Source: Purshia tridentata (lineage: Eukaryota > Streptophyta > Magnoliopsida > Rosales > Rosaceae). Taken from it: 20,812 nucleotides of DNA. Below, piece after piece: positions 9,481 through 17,944 of the stretch. Every line of letters starts with the position of its first letter. Position 1 is the first letter of the stretch. The DNA lies in the NCBI GenBank assembly GCA_003254885.1, contig QANT01000980.1:1-20812 (forward strand), given 5' to 3'. A program made the position numbers and the translations under genes. Below the pieces are notes generated by a model. The model was not told the DNA's origin, ran no database searches, and saw nothing but the letters and a program-made list of their open reading frames with translations.

Positions 9481-10060
9481 CACAAAGCTTAATTGGAAGA
9501 GTGGCGGCCCTCAACCGATTCATCTCTAAGTCTACTGACCGTTGCCTCCCTTTTTTCAAAACCTTGAAAGAGGTGGGTAAAACTATCAACTGGACCTTAG
9601 ACTGTGAACGGGCGTTCCAAGATCTAAAAAGGCACATGGCCAAACCTCTCATCCTATCCAAACCAAAAGAGGGGGAAGACCTCTATATCTACCTATCAGT
9701 TTCTAACTCAGCCCTTAGTTCAGTGCTGATCAGAGAGGTAGCTGGGGTAAAGCACCCAATCTTCTATGTGAGCCGAGCACTCCTTAGTGCTGAGGCTAGA
9801 TACCCTTAATTTGAGTGCATGGCTCTCATTCTGGTCTGTTCAGCTCAGAAATTGAGGCCATATTTTTAGGCCCACACCATCATGGTCCTGATTGACCTGT
9901 CACTAAGGCAAATCCTCGCCAAGCCCAACACTTCAGGATGGCTCATCAAATGGTCAGTTGAACTGGGGGAATTTGACATCCACTATTGACCTAGGATAGC
10001 AGTCAGGGGTTAGGCCATATGCGATTTCGTGTGCAAGTTCATGGCTACAGATGGAGAGCC
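9480..10060 (+). pseudogene. Ty3/gypsy RNase H (first), degenerate
   Basis: This is downstream of and collinear with RT. The stretch 9501-9809 contains AALNRFISKSTDRCLPFFK, INWTLDCERAFQDLK, ALSSVLIREVAGVKHPIFYV and SRALLSAEARYP, the standard tether and RNase H core of plant gypsy pol. It then meets a TAA at 9807-9809 and continues in frame (ECMALILVCSAQKLRPYF, ILAKPNTSGWLIKWSVELGE) through further stops, including TAG at 9868 and TGA near 9987. It would degrade RNA in the RNA-DNA hybrid. In Tat elements this domain is partly replaced by the second RNase H that follows here. Confidence 0.85.
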
Positions 10061-10114
10061 GTCACCACCAATTGAAAAGGCAGCGGTGACTCTCCCAAAG
10101 CGGAGTGCCCGCCT

Positions 10115-10560
10115 ATGTCTGATGGCCTGACATGGACTTTGCACATCGACGGCTCGTCCAACATATTCGACAGTGGGGCCGATCTTGTGCTTGTGATGCC
10201 AGACCAGACCATTATTGAATATGCCTTGTACTTTGATTTCCAAGCCTCCAACAATGAGGCTGATTATGAGGCACTGATTGATGGCCTTCACCTGTTGAAG
10301 GGCTTGGGAGCCACCAAATTGAACATCTTCAGTGACTTTCAGCTCATTGTCAACCAAATTCTTGACTAATACAAGGCCCATGATTAGAATACGGCGGCTT
10401 ATCTCGCACGAGCGAAGGCTTTACTCAAAGAATTTGACGAGTACCACATATCCAAGAGTCCTAGGGGTGAAAATTCATGAGCGGACGCGTTGGCACGTCT
10501 CGCTTCGGCCACCTCAACATGTTAGCTCGGAACATGCACATGGAAATTCTGGCGAGGCTG
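10115..10560 (+). pseudogene. Second, archaeal-type RNase H of Tat lineage
   Basis: The frame from 10115 reads WTLHIDGSSNIFDSGADLVL, then ALYFDFQASNNEADYEALID and IFSDFQLIVNQIL, and after TAA (10367), TAG and TGA stops it continues in the same frame to ADALARLAS. These blocks supply the Asp, Glu, Asp and Asp active-site positions of the additional RNase H found between the first RNase H and integrase in Tat-lineage Ty3/gypsy elements (Retand, Ogre, Grande and relatives). Its presence is the best lineage marker in the window. In-frame stops make this copy non-functional. Confidence 0.85.
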
Positions 10561-10619
10561 ACTATATCTGAGTTAGAGACAACATTCATGCAAACCGATG
10601 CTGAGAAAACATGGATGAC

Positions 10620-11823
10620 CCCAATTTATGATTAGCTTGTCTCGGGGACTCTCTCACAGGAGAAAGACAAGGTACGTCTTAGCTAGGCTCGGTTCAGCAA
10701 ATTCAACTATAAACTCTGCAATAGGAATTTCTCCCTACCATACCTACGATGCATAACCCTAGAGGAGGGGCACGAGGTTTTAAGGGAGGTCTACCTAGAT
10801 GTCTATGACACCCATTCTAGCAGCCGGGCCCTAGCCTACAAGATAATGAGACAGGGCTACTTCTGGCCAATCTTATGCCAGGATGCCCTGAAATTTGCCC
10901 GTTCGTGTGACGAATGCAAGTGGTTCGCCATGATACCCCACTAGCCGCCTGAGTCACTCACACTGTGGCAAGCCCATGGCTGTTCCTGCAATGGGGGATT
11001 AACCTGATCGGACCTATGGCTATGGCTGCAGGCAAGGTCTAGATGGTGGCAGTGGACTATTTTACCAAGTGAGCTGAAGCTGATCCATTGAGAAGCACCA
11101 AAGCTAATAAGATGGTGGAATTCGTCTAGAAGAACATCATCTGTCAGTTTGGCATCCTGCACACGCTCATCACGGATAATGGCAAGCAATTCAAATGCAA
11201 TTAGTTCAAGTCCTTCTGCTCAGGTCTGAACATAAACTTACGCTTCGCCTCAGTTTACCACCCTTAAGCGAGCAAGCAAGTTGAAGTTGTCAACAAAATA
11301 ATCAAAAGAGCGTTAGAAGTCAAAACTTGGTTGGGCCAAGGGCGACTGGCCCAAGAAGCTCCCTAAAGTCCTATGATCGTATTGAACCACTCACCGCATG
11401 TCTACTAAGGACACTCTTTTTTCACTCTCCTTCGGCAAAGACGTTGTCGCTCCAGTCGAAATGGGGATATCTTCGTTCTGCTCCAACACATATGACTCCA
11501 CACTGAACGACGAATGCCTTCGGTTAAGCCTAGATTTAATCTACGAACGGAGGGAGCAAGCCAAATATTACAACAAGAGGGTTCGACCCTAAAGCTTTCA
11601 GCCTGGGGACTTGGTGTTGAAGCGCAACCTATTGGAGGTCAAAAAAGGATGCCTTCAACCCCAATTGGGAAGGCCCGTACAAAATCCTTAAGGCAATTTG
11701 GCCTAGTACTTACTGCTTAGCAGAACTCAACGGTAAGGCGTTGAAGTTCAATTGGCACATCCAACATCATACGACCTTATTACCCATAGATTGTAACATC
11801 GAAATTGGGGACTGTCCGGCTTG
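10620..11823 (+). pseudogene. Ty3/gypsy integrase, degenerate
   Basis: The zinc-binding region is EVLREVYLDVYDTHSSSRAL, then GYFWPILCQDALKFARSCDEC. The first His of the HHCC site is Tyr here (codon 10792-10794), one transition from His. The core has MVAVDYFTK (first Asp), LITDNGKQF (second Asp) and SKQVEVVNKIIKRA (Glu), broken by stops at the usual Trp and Gln positions (TAG at about 11040, TGA near 11070, TAG near 11127, TAA near 11265). The stretch 11398-11592 holds FSLSFGKDVVAPVEMG and the RREQAKYYNKRV segment. GDLVLKRNLLE and, in another frame, NPNWEGPYKIL form the C-terminal GPY/F module. Integrase would insert element DNA into the genome. Confidence 0.85.
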
Positions 11824-11888
11824 ATTAACCATAATCAATATAAGTAATGGAAAATTCTTTTGCGCAAAATTCAAAGTGTCATGACACT
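11821..11888. repeat. Two small palindromes after pol
   Basis: TTGATTA-ACCA-TAATCAA (11821-11838) can form a 7-bp stem directly after the end of the pol reading. AGTGTCATGACACT (11875-11888) is a perfect 14-bp palindrome. They may be incidental. Confidence 0.45.
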
Positions 11889-11955
11889 CGTCGTTTGATT
11901 TTCGAGTCGAACGTATAACTGCTCTGTTTGAAAATCAGGGGACTTCTACCTCTGA

Positions 11956-12300
11956 ACAGACCCCAAAGATCTTTAAAAAATTCTGAACTTTCTGAGCTGA
12001 GTGATCATTTTCGATCTTCAGCTTCTCGGATAGATATCCACCCGAGCAAGCGTTCGAAGGATAAACAAACCCCAAATGTCTTTAAAAAATTCTCAACTGT
12101 TCGAGCTGAGCAATCATTTTTGATTATCAGCCTCTCAGATAGATATCTGCCTGAGCAAGCATTTGAAGGATAAACAGACCTTAAGGTCTTTAAAAATTTC
12201 TCAGCTATCCGAGCTGAGCAATCATTTTCGATATCCATCCAAACAAACATTCAAAAGATAAATAGACACCAAAGGTCTTTTAAAAAAAACTAAAAAAATC
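11956..12300 (+). repeat. 109-bp tandem repeats downstream of pol
   Basis: Units start at about 11956, 12065, 12174 and 12262, so the first two periods are 109 bp and the third is 88 bp. Each unit contains the phrase CTTTAAAAAATTCT and then GAGCTGAGCAATCATTTT, and ends with AAGGATAAACA or similar. The third unit lacks about 21 bp around the CTCTCAGATAG part, which explains the shorter last period. The fourth unit is partial. Tandem arrays between pol and the 3' LTR are frequent in Tat-lineage elements. Confidence 0.9.
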
Positions 12301-12496
12301 ATGACTGTTCGAGTCGAGCGACCATATGCGGTCCTCATTCTTTCAGACACATGTCTAACCATACTAAAACGATTGCCTTTTGTTATACACATGCTTGTTA
12401 TGATTAAAACAACAACTAAAGGGGTAACAAAATCAAAATATTAGTAGAAAATAACTTCATTAAAATAAAAATTATGTTTTTTATAACTTAATTTCA
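12301..12496. other. AT-rich junction between two retrotransposon remnants
   Basis: No 3' LTR of the gypsy element is recognisable here. The sequence passes into the copia fragment without an obvious terminal repeat or target duplication, so the gypsy element ends by truncation or later rearrangement. Confidence 0.5.
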
Positions 12497-12872
12497 TGGC
12501 ATAGTAAGAAAAAGAACTCTGTTTCTTTGTCAACTGTAGAGGCAGAATACATTGTATTAGGCAGTTGTTGCACTCAATTGGTATAGATGAAACAAATGTT
12601 GGTAGATTATGGCATTATTGAGAAATCTTTTCTCATTTATTGTGATAACATGAGTGCAATTGACATTTCTAAAAACTCGGTCCAACATTCAAGAACCAAG
12701 CATATAGACACAAGGCATCATTTTGTTAGGGATCTTGTTGAGGGTGGCTCAATTATCTTACATATATTTTGTTCCCTCGGAGAAACAATTGGCTTATATT
12801 TTTACCAAAACTTTAGAACCTCTAAAGTATATTGGTTTGAGGAAATCTATTGGCATTTGTGCCACTAGTTGA
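12497..12872 (+). pseudogene. Ty1/copia pol C-terminus (RNase H), fragment
   Basis: The frame from TGG at 12497 reads VSLSTVEAEYIVLGSCCTQL, meets TAG at 12584-12586 in place of the usual Trp, and continues MKQMLVDYGI, IYCDNMSAIDISKNSVQHSR and TKHIDTRHHFVRDLVE. These are the hallmark blocks of the copia RNase H, including the EAEY Glu and the CDN Asp. Near 12765 a one-base shift moves the frame to FVPSEKQLAYIFTKTL, ending ICATS with TGA at 12870-12872, where copia pol normally ends. Everything upstream in pol (integrase, RT) is absent, so this is a truncated 3' fragment. Its orientation is the same as the gypsy element. Confidence 0.9.
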
Positions 12873-13724
12873 TTCTCCTTTAATGTCTTAATTCTTCCTA
12901 GTCACTTTCTTTCAAAATTGGGCTACTTGTTGCATTTTCATTGTTCCTTTCTCAGTTTATGTCACTTGAAATTGATCTCTAAATGATTTTCAGCATAATT
13001 GTGACTTTGATTTTTGAGCATAACCCCTACTTTTGTCATGTGTTTGCCTAGACTATTCCTTTATTTGATTAATCATGACAAAGTAAAGATGGTTTGGTTT
13101 ATCAATGATTAAAGACAAATCTTTCTCTTATTTTTATAAATTTTCATGTGATCATTTCTTTTCAAACTCTTTCTCATTTGAACAAAACAACAAATTGTTC
13201 AAGAAATGTGACCAAAGAAGTCATGGCCCTAGGGAGTGATAAAGTGTTTTTGATGCATTAGGGTAAAAAGTCACAAAATGAGACCACAAAGATAAGGCAT
13301 GGAACTCAATGGATGCTAAAATTCAGATTTTTCAAACACTTCAAGAAAAAAAAAACAACAAAATTTTGTTTTGTCATGGGTTGTTTTTGTTTGGAAGTCT
13401 TTGCTTGATTTTTTTTTTATCAAAATAAGAGTTTCATTCTTCTTTCTTTATTAAGCATTGTTCAAACATTCACTCTTTATTTCTCATGCTTTCTTATTAA
13501 AGGACATTTTAGCTTATCATGTTGACTTCTCCCCTTCCCAAATATGCTCAATCATCTTAACAATTTTGATGTTTTTGCATTTTTTTAAGTGACATTCATT
13601 GTTTAGTAAATATATTTTATGCTCATCTTCATTTAGCCCTTATTCTTTGTGTTGCAAGTATCAGATATAGGGAGTTGGCTCATTTCCATTATTGCTTAGC
13701 TAGGTGCTTGTTTTCTTTTGGGTC
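12873..13724. other. AT-rich sequence after copia fragment
   Basis: No gene is seen. This may include the 3' untranslated part and LTR remnant of the copia element; a purine-rich AGATATAGGGAGTTGG near 13664 could be a decayed polypurine tract. No terminal repeat pair is available to prove it. Confidence 0.4.
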
Positions 13725-13828
13725 TCAGATCATGGGGTGGTCATTTGGCCCCAAATTTTTTTGGTAAGCTACTGTATCAGATCATGGGGTGGTCATTTGG
13801 CCCCAAATTTTTTTGGTAAGCTACTGTA
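13725..13828 (+). repeat. 52-bp perfect tandem duplication
   Basis: The unit starting TCAGATCATGGGGTGG and ending AAGCTACTGTA occurs at 13725-13776 and 13777-13828. Its second half appears a third time at about 13999-14033. Confidence 0.9.
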
Positions 13829-13870
13829 TTTGCATTCGGCCTAGACCAGTTTTTGGTTCCCAAGTGTACA

Positions 13871-14162
13871 TTGGGCTGCTCTTGGCATGACCTATTTCAA
13901 CAAGGAAAGCCCAAATTTTTTTTGGCCCGATTTTTTCCTCTTCTCCTTTGGTCCCTCTTTCTTTTTAGGTCAATTTTTTTATTTCCTTCTTTTCTCTTCA
14001 TTTGGCCCCAAATTTTTTTGGTAAGCTACTGTATTGGGCTGCTCTTGGCATGGCCTATTTCAACAAGGAAAGCCCAAATTTTTTTTGGCCCGATTTTTTC
14101 CTCTTCTCCTTTGGTCACTCTTTCTTCTTAGGTCAATTTTTTTATTTCCTTCTTTTCTCTTC
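13871..14162 (+). repeat. 163-bp tandem duplication in left-arm leader
   Basis: The block beginning TTGGGCTGCTCTTGGCATG occurs at 13871 and again at 14034 (period 163 bp), extending through the pyrimidine-rich TTTCCTTCTTTTCTCTTC leader. The right arm has a single copy. Confidence 0.85.
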
Positions 14163-14226
14163 TTCTTCTCCTCTTCACGCCGCACCTTTTCCTTCTCTCT
14201 TCCCTCCGTCATCGTGCCCAGCTTCC

Positions 14227-14991
14227 ATGGCTAGCTCCAGCATCATTCCTAGCCGCAGCTGCCGCTCCAAGTCCAAGAAGGAGGACTGCGATGCCTCCGA
14301 CTTCATTGATGGTGTGAATCGCTTTCCCCACAAGTGTGGGCCTAGCGATTTTTCCGGCAAGTATGTCACCGGACAGTGGTGTTTGAATGGCATTATCGCC
14401 TTGAGGAATTCAATCTTCGGCTTTTCAGTGAGTTGTACCCTCTTTTACGTGATTATTAGTTGTCCACTCTTAATGATCTTTCCAAATCTGTCCCCATCTA
14501 TAATCTTACCACTGTGCAAGAATTTTATGCGAATTTTCCAACTAGAATTGCTAGAACTAGCTTCTATGTGTTTGTGCAAAATAATGATGTGTTTTTCCGA
14601 CCAAGTGAAATTTGCCATGTCCTTGGTCTTGCCCATTGTACTTGGGCTGATTACAATCACTACCTTCAAGTCTCTTCCCAGTATACAGTGCATGATTTTC
14701 GTTGAGAAATCTGAATTCAAAGCTTTTCACAGGTGTCTTTGGGATTTTGTTTGCCATAATCTCATTCCCACTTCCCACAATTCTCATCCATTCGAGGACC
14801 AAATTCGCTTAATGATGAGTCTTCTTCGTAGAGATCCTATTCCCTTTGAGTTCATCATTTTTGAGTCCATTCGTGCCAAGACATTTGGTCATAGCCGTGC
14901 TCATAAGGGGACGTTGATCTTTCCATTGCTTATCCACCTCCTATGTATTCGCCATGGTGTTCAGACTGTAGCTTCCTTGGATGTCATTGCT
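14227..14991 (+). pseudogene. Plant transposon protein, truncated inverted copy
   Basis: The start is ATG at 14227 in CTTCCATGG context, matching the start of the better copy at 16252 (minus). It begins with a Ser/Lys-rich segment and then DASDFIDGVNRFPHKCG. The frame shifts near 14410, after ALRNSI. The continuing frame (14460-14703) carries EFYANFPTRIARTSFYVFV and DVFFRPSEICHVLGLAHCT. After a loss of roughly 50 bp, the first frame resumes with FKAFHRCLWDFVCHNLIPTS and GTLIFPLLIHLLCIRHGVQT to 14991. The 337-residue open frame spanning 14002-15012 is partly out of register and is not the native protein. The order EFY-W-FV-H-LIxxLC resembles the 'putative plant transposon protein' domain (Transpos_32 type, from memory). 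The 3' third of the gene is missing because the inverted junction interrupts it. Confidence 0.75.
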
Positions 14992-15418
14992 TTCTTGACT
15001 GCAGCTCGATATTGAGCCTGCATTCTGGCTTCAAAGTCATCATAGTAAGTGTTTGGAAATGGAGCAGCAGACACTCCAGCTGCTGGACATGCAGGGGTAG
15101 GACCATCATCAGCTATACATGGATGTTATCAACAGAATCAGGTATAGGTTCATTCGAATCAGACTCGCCAGCAGAGTAGGGGTCACCTTATTCAGTCTGC
15201 AACCTATCAAAATGAGGCTAGTCAACAGTGGCAGCAGCATGGGTAGTCACCTTTTTCAGTTGAGACATGAGGCTGGCTATGAGAGTAGCTTGATTCTCCA
15301 TTTAAGCCTAAAGAGTAGCGTTTCTCTCTTCTAAGGAAGGAGCAATCCCAAGGCGTCGCTTCCGAGCAAAAGTTTCACTAACTTGAACAGTAATGGCATC
15401 ATAATCTGCCATGGCCTG
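14992..15418. other. Loop of the inverted duplication
   Basis: These 427 bases lie between the arms and are single copy. They carry the C-terminal coding part of the minus-strand gene, including a QMENQ-like segment, an acidic stretch (YSAGESDSNEPIPDSVDN) and, in a shifted frame, YYDDFEARMQAQYRAAVKK next to the left arm. Confidence 0.85.
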
Positions 15419-16252
15419 AGCAATGATATCTAAGGAAGCTGCAGTCTGAACACCATGGCGAGTACATAGGAAGTGGATAAGCAACGGAAAGATCAACGTC
15501 CCCTTGTAAGTACGGCCATGACCAAATGTCTTGGCACGAATGGACTCAAAAATGATGAACCCAAAGGGAATAGGATCTCTATGAAGAAGACTCATCATTA
15601 AGCGAATTTGGTCCTCGGATGGATGAGAATTGTGGGAAGTGGGAATGAGATTATGGCGAACAAAATCCCAACGACACCTGTGAAAAGCTTTGAATTCAGA
15701 TTTCTTAACCAAAAACCCATCCTTCAAAGGGACAGTAGGATCCACATAAGCTTCAGCTTGAAAATCATGCACTGTATACTGGGAAGAGGCTTGAAGGTAG
15801 TGATTGTAATCAGCCCGAGTACAATGGGCAAGACCAAGGACACAGCAAATTTCACTTGGTCGGAAAAACACATCATTATTTCACATAAACACACAGAAGC
15901 TAATTCTAGCAATTCTAATGGGGAAATTCACATAAAATTCTTGCATAGTGTTATTATAGATGGGGACAGATTTGGGAAGATCATTAAGAGTGGACAACTG
16001 ATAATCACGTAAAAGAGGATAAAACTCATTGAAGAGCCGAAGATTGAATTTCTCAAGGCGATAGATTGAATTTCTCAAGGCGATAATGCCGTTCAAACAC
16101 CACTGTCCAGCAACATACTTGCTGGAAAAATTGCTAGGCCCACACTTGTGAGGAAAGCGATTCACACCATCAATGAAGTCGGAGGCATCGCAGTCCTCCT
16201 TCTTGGACTTGGAGCAGCGGCTGTGGTTAGGAATGATGCTGGAGTTAGCCAT
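15000..16252 (-). pseudogene. Plant transposon protein, fuller copy
   Basis: ATG at 16252 (minus) starts a frame with KSKKEDCDASDFIDGVNRFP, FNLRLFNEFYPLLRDYQLST, MQEFYVNFPIRIARISF, a TGA at 15883-15881, then DVFFRPSEICCVLGLAHCT, FKAFHRCRWDFVRHNLIPTS, DQIRLMMSLLHRDPIPFG, LIFPLLIHFLCTRHGVQT and an Ala/Arg-rich helix ending at TAG 15310-15308. The frame continues through more stops into the loop, so the ancestral protein was longer, probably about 400 residues. The EFY, W-FV-x-LIPTSH and LIFPLLIxxLC blocks recall the 'putative plant transposon protein' domain. The molecular role of that family is not established. This copy is inactive as written, but only one stop interrupts the central domain. 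Confidence 0.8.
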
Positions 16253-16511
16253 GGAAGCTGGGCACGATGACGGAGGGAAGAGAGAAGGAAAAGGTGCAGC
16301 GTGAAGAGGAGAAGAAGAAGAGAAAAGAAGGAAATAAAAAAATTGACCTAAGAAAAAAGAGGGACTGAAAGAGAAGAGGAAAAAATTGGGCCAAAAAAAA
16401 TTTGGGCTTTCCTTTTTGAAATAGGCCATGCCAAGAGCAGCTCAATGTACACTTGGAAACCAAAAACTGGTCTGGCCGAATGCAAATACAGTAGCTTGCC
16501 AAAAAAAATTT
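15419..16511 (-). repeat. Right arm of large inverted duplication
   Basis: Near-complement of 13805-14991, containing the leader, start codon and most of the transposon-protein gene on the minus strand. The two arms converge on the 427-bp loop, so a transcript crossing both could fold into a hairpin of about 1 kb. Confidence 0.95.
16042..16085. repeat. 22-bp perfect tandem duplication in right arm
   Basis: The unit starting GATTGAATTTCTCAAGG occupies 16042-16063 and 16064-16085. The left arm has one copy. Because 22 is not a multiple of three, copy number decides the downstream reading frame: the two-copy right arm reads straight through (NSIYRLEKFNLRLF), while the one-copy left arm is shifted. 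Confidence 0.95.
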
Positions 16512-16649
16512 AGAGCTAAATCACTGATTGCTGTTTTGCTTAGGTGCTTTAGGGTGTTAAAGCACTTTATACAAAACTTCAGACCTCTTGCCCGGTTATC
16601 CTCATTTCCCTTCCCTTTAGATTTGAATGAATTGGAGAGGAATGGGGTG
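16512..16649. other. Short spacer right of the inverted duplication
   Basis: No gene of its own is seen. The sequence here starts at the outer edge of the right arm and probably includes the upstream region of the minus-strand transposon-protein gene and the tail of the next minus-strand gene. Confidence 0.4.
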
Positions 16650-17944
16650 TCCTCCTGAGTGTTGTTCTCAGAGGTGGTTGGCTCGGCGCAGCATCTCTCT
16701 ACAGCACCGACTGCTGCCCTGTTCCTTTGGCAGCCTTCCTCTTCAACTTCTCGGTGAAGTTGGCTCAGTCCATTTTTTCTTGCGTTTTGTCTCTTCTCAA
16801 GGCAAAGAATAAGATGCCGCTTAGACCGATCTAATCACAGTCCAGAAGGAAAGCAGTAGATAGCTGGCCGGTAGGGAGAGCCCTGAGCTACTCGAGATCT
16901 TCCTCGAACTCTTTCATCAGCTTGCACTTAGACCAAGGAGCTACAAAAAGAATGAAGAAGGTAAGAGCCTATCACAGCAATAAAAAGACTCTGCTCGGAT
17001 CTGATTGCCTCACTCATCCCCTACCTTGGTTCCTAATAGCTCTGGGAACGCGAGCCACCAACTCTGTGTTCGGCTCGGCTTCCCAATCACCCTTGACGAA
17101 GAAGTATTTCAGCTTCCACGTCTTCTGGCATGAAGGGTTTTCACCAAAGAAATGCCCATCCAGGCTTAGATATGGTAGAAGCCGAGCTCCGAAGGCTTCG
17201 ACCTCAATCCATATATCCTCGTAAAAAAATCCATATGCGGCTCCGATCCGAACACCATGTGCCAGAGGATATACTTCAAGATGATGAATCTGTAGGTGTT
17301 CAAATTGAGTTGATGCGAACCGATCAGACTGAGGCAGCTATGGAGGAAAGGATGCAGTAGCAGCCATTTCCCATTCTCAAACATCTCAGGTTCATTGTGA
17401 CCAATCCCTTCAGGGGTCTGCTCGACTTCTCACCCCCTTTGGAAGCTGAGTAATGATAGTCTTAGAAAACTTGTACCTAGCCCTCAGATCGGCCAGCTGC
17501 CATTCCTCCAACTTGTTGGGGATCTGATCGGCCTTCCAAGGCCTGTCCTCATAGTAATCAGGATCGATGGGTGACCCGATTACGGTCTGAGCCGAGGTGG
17601 AGGCTTCTTCTTCCTCTTCACTAAATCCTTCCATAATCTTCACAGGACATCTTGGCTCAGCCTGCTCCCCATCATCATCATCTTCTTCTTCTTATTTTTC
17701 TCCTTCATCACTCCCAACCGAAACTTCGTGTTTAGACTCCCCTTCTTCTCTCTGCTCAGAATCCGAGGTGATAGTGGGCCCCCTTACTTGTCTGGGCCGA
17801 CTACTAACCTCCCCCAGCCTCTCCAGATCTTGTTCAAGCTTGTCCCAGTCTATACTTTCTGAGGGGGTTTTGGCTTGGATCAACGTCACTCTCACCCTCA
17901 AAAGCATTCCCAGATCAGATCCGAGCACTCCATTCGGACGACAT
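16650..17944 (-). pseudogene. Putative gypsy-type transposon protein, intron-containing
   Basis: The likely start is ATG at 17944 (MSSEWSARI), soon followed by a stop and frameshift. Readable blocks on the minus strand are SESIDWDKLEQDLERLGEVS, a Ser/Glu-rich linker with TAA at 17694-17692, then DLRARYKFSKTIITQLPKGV, a frameshift near 17428, PEMFENGKWLLLHPFLHSCL and LNLNTYRFIILKYILWHMVF. A second shift leads to TWKLKYFFVKGDWEAEPNTE before a splice donor at 17024. Exon 2 continues PWSKCKLMKEFEEDLE and a Lys-rich tail (EKLKRKAAKGTGQ). The LHPF, NxYRF and KYFFVKGDWE blocks resemble the 'putative gypsy type transposon' domain (Transposase_28 type, from memory). Such ORFs occur near or inside plant gypsy elements, and a place as the antisense ORF of the Tat element here is possible. 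Confidence 0.7.
16941..17024 (-). other. Probable 84-nt intron
   Basis: The minus strand has CAAG|GTAGGG at the donor and TTCTTTTTGTAG|CTCC at the acceptor. Splicing joins the reading in phase 1 so that NQ-A-PWSKCKL is continuous, with no stop at the junction. This agreement of frame with consensus splice sites supports a real ancestral intron. Confidence 0.6.

Larger units (their letters stand above)
13805..14991 (+). repeat. Left arm of large inverted duplication
   Basis: This arm is the near-complement of 15419-16511. The outer edge of homology is AAATTTTTTTGG at 13805, matching the complement ending at 16511; the inner edge is ATTGCT at 14991, matching 15419. The arm differs from its partner by scattered substitutions, a 163-bp leader duplication, absence of one 22-bp unit and loss of roughly 50 bp near 14702. 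Confidence 0.95.

Noticed and set aside
10010..10381. Minus-strand open frame over the second RNase H
   Set aside because: It is a shadow of the plus-strand domain, which has the recognisable catalytic blocks.
14002..15015. The 337-residue open frame as an intact protein
   Set aside because: Its start lies in the non-coding leader. Between about 14410 and 14700 it is out of register with the homologous frame seen in the inverted copy, so the openness is accidental.
15608..16012. Plus-strand open frame of 134 residues
   Set aside because: It is the antisense of the transposon-protein gene on the minus strand; the minus frame has the conserved domain blocks.
13691..16550. Target-site duplication around the inverted repeat (GCTTAG...GGTGCTT words at about 13695 and 16540)
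   Set aside because: The match is interrupted and not at the edges of arm homology, so it does not support a clean insertion.
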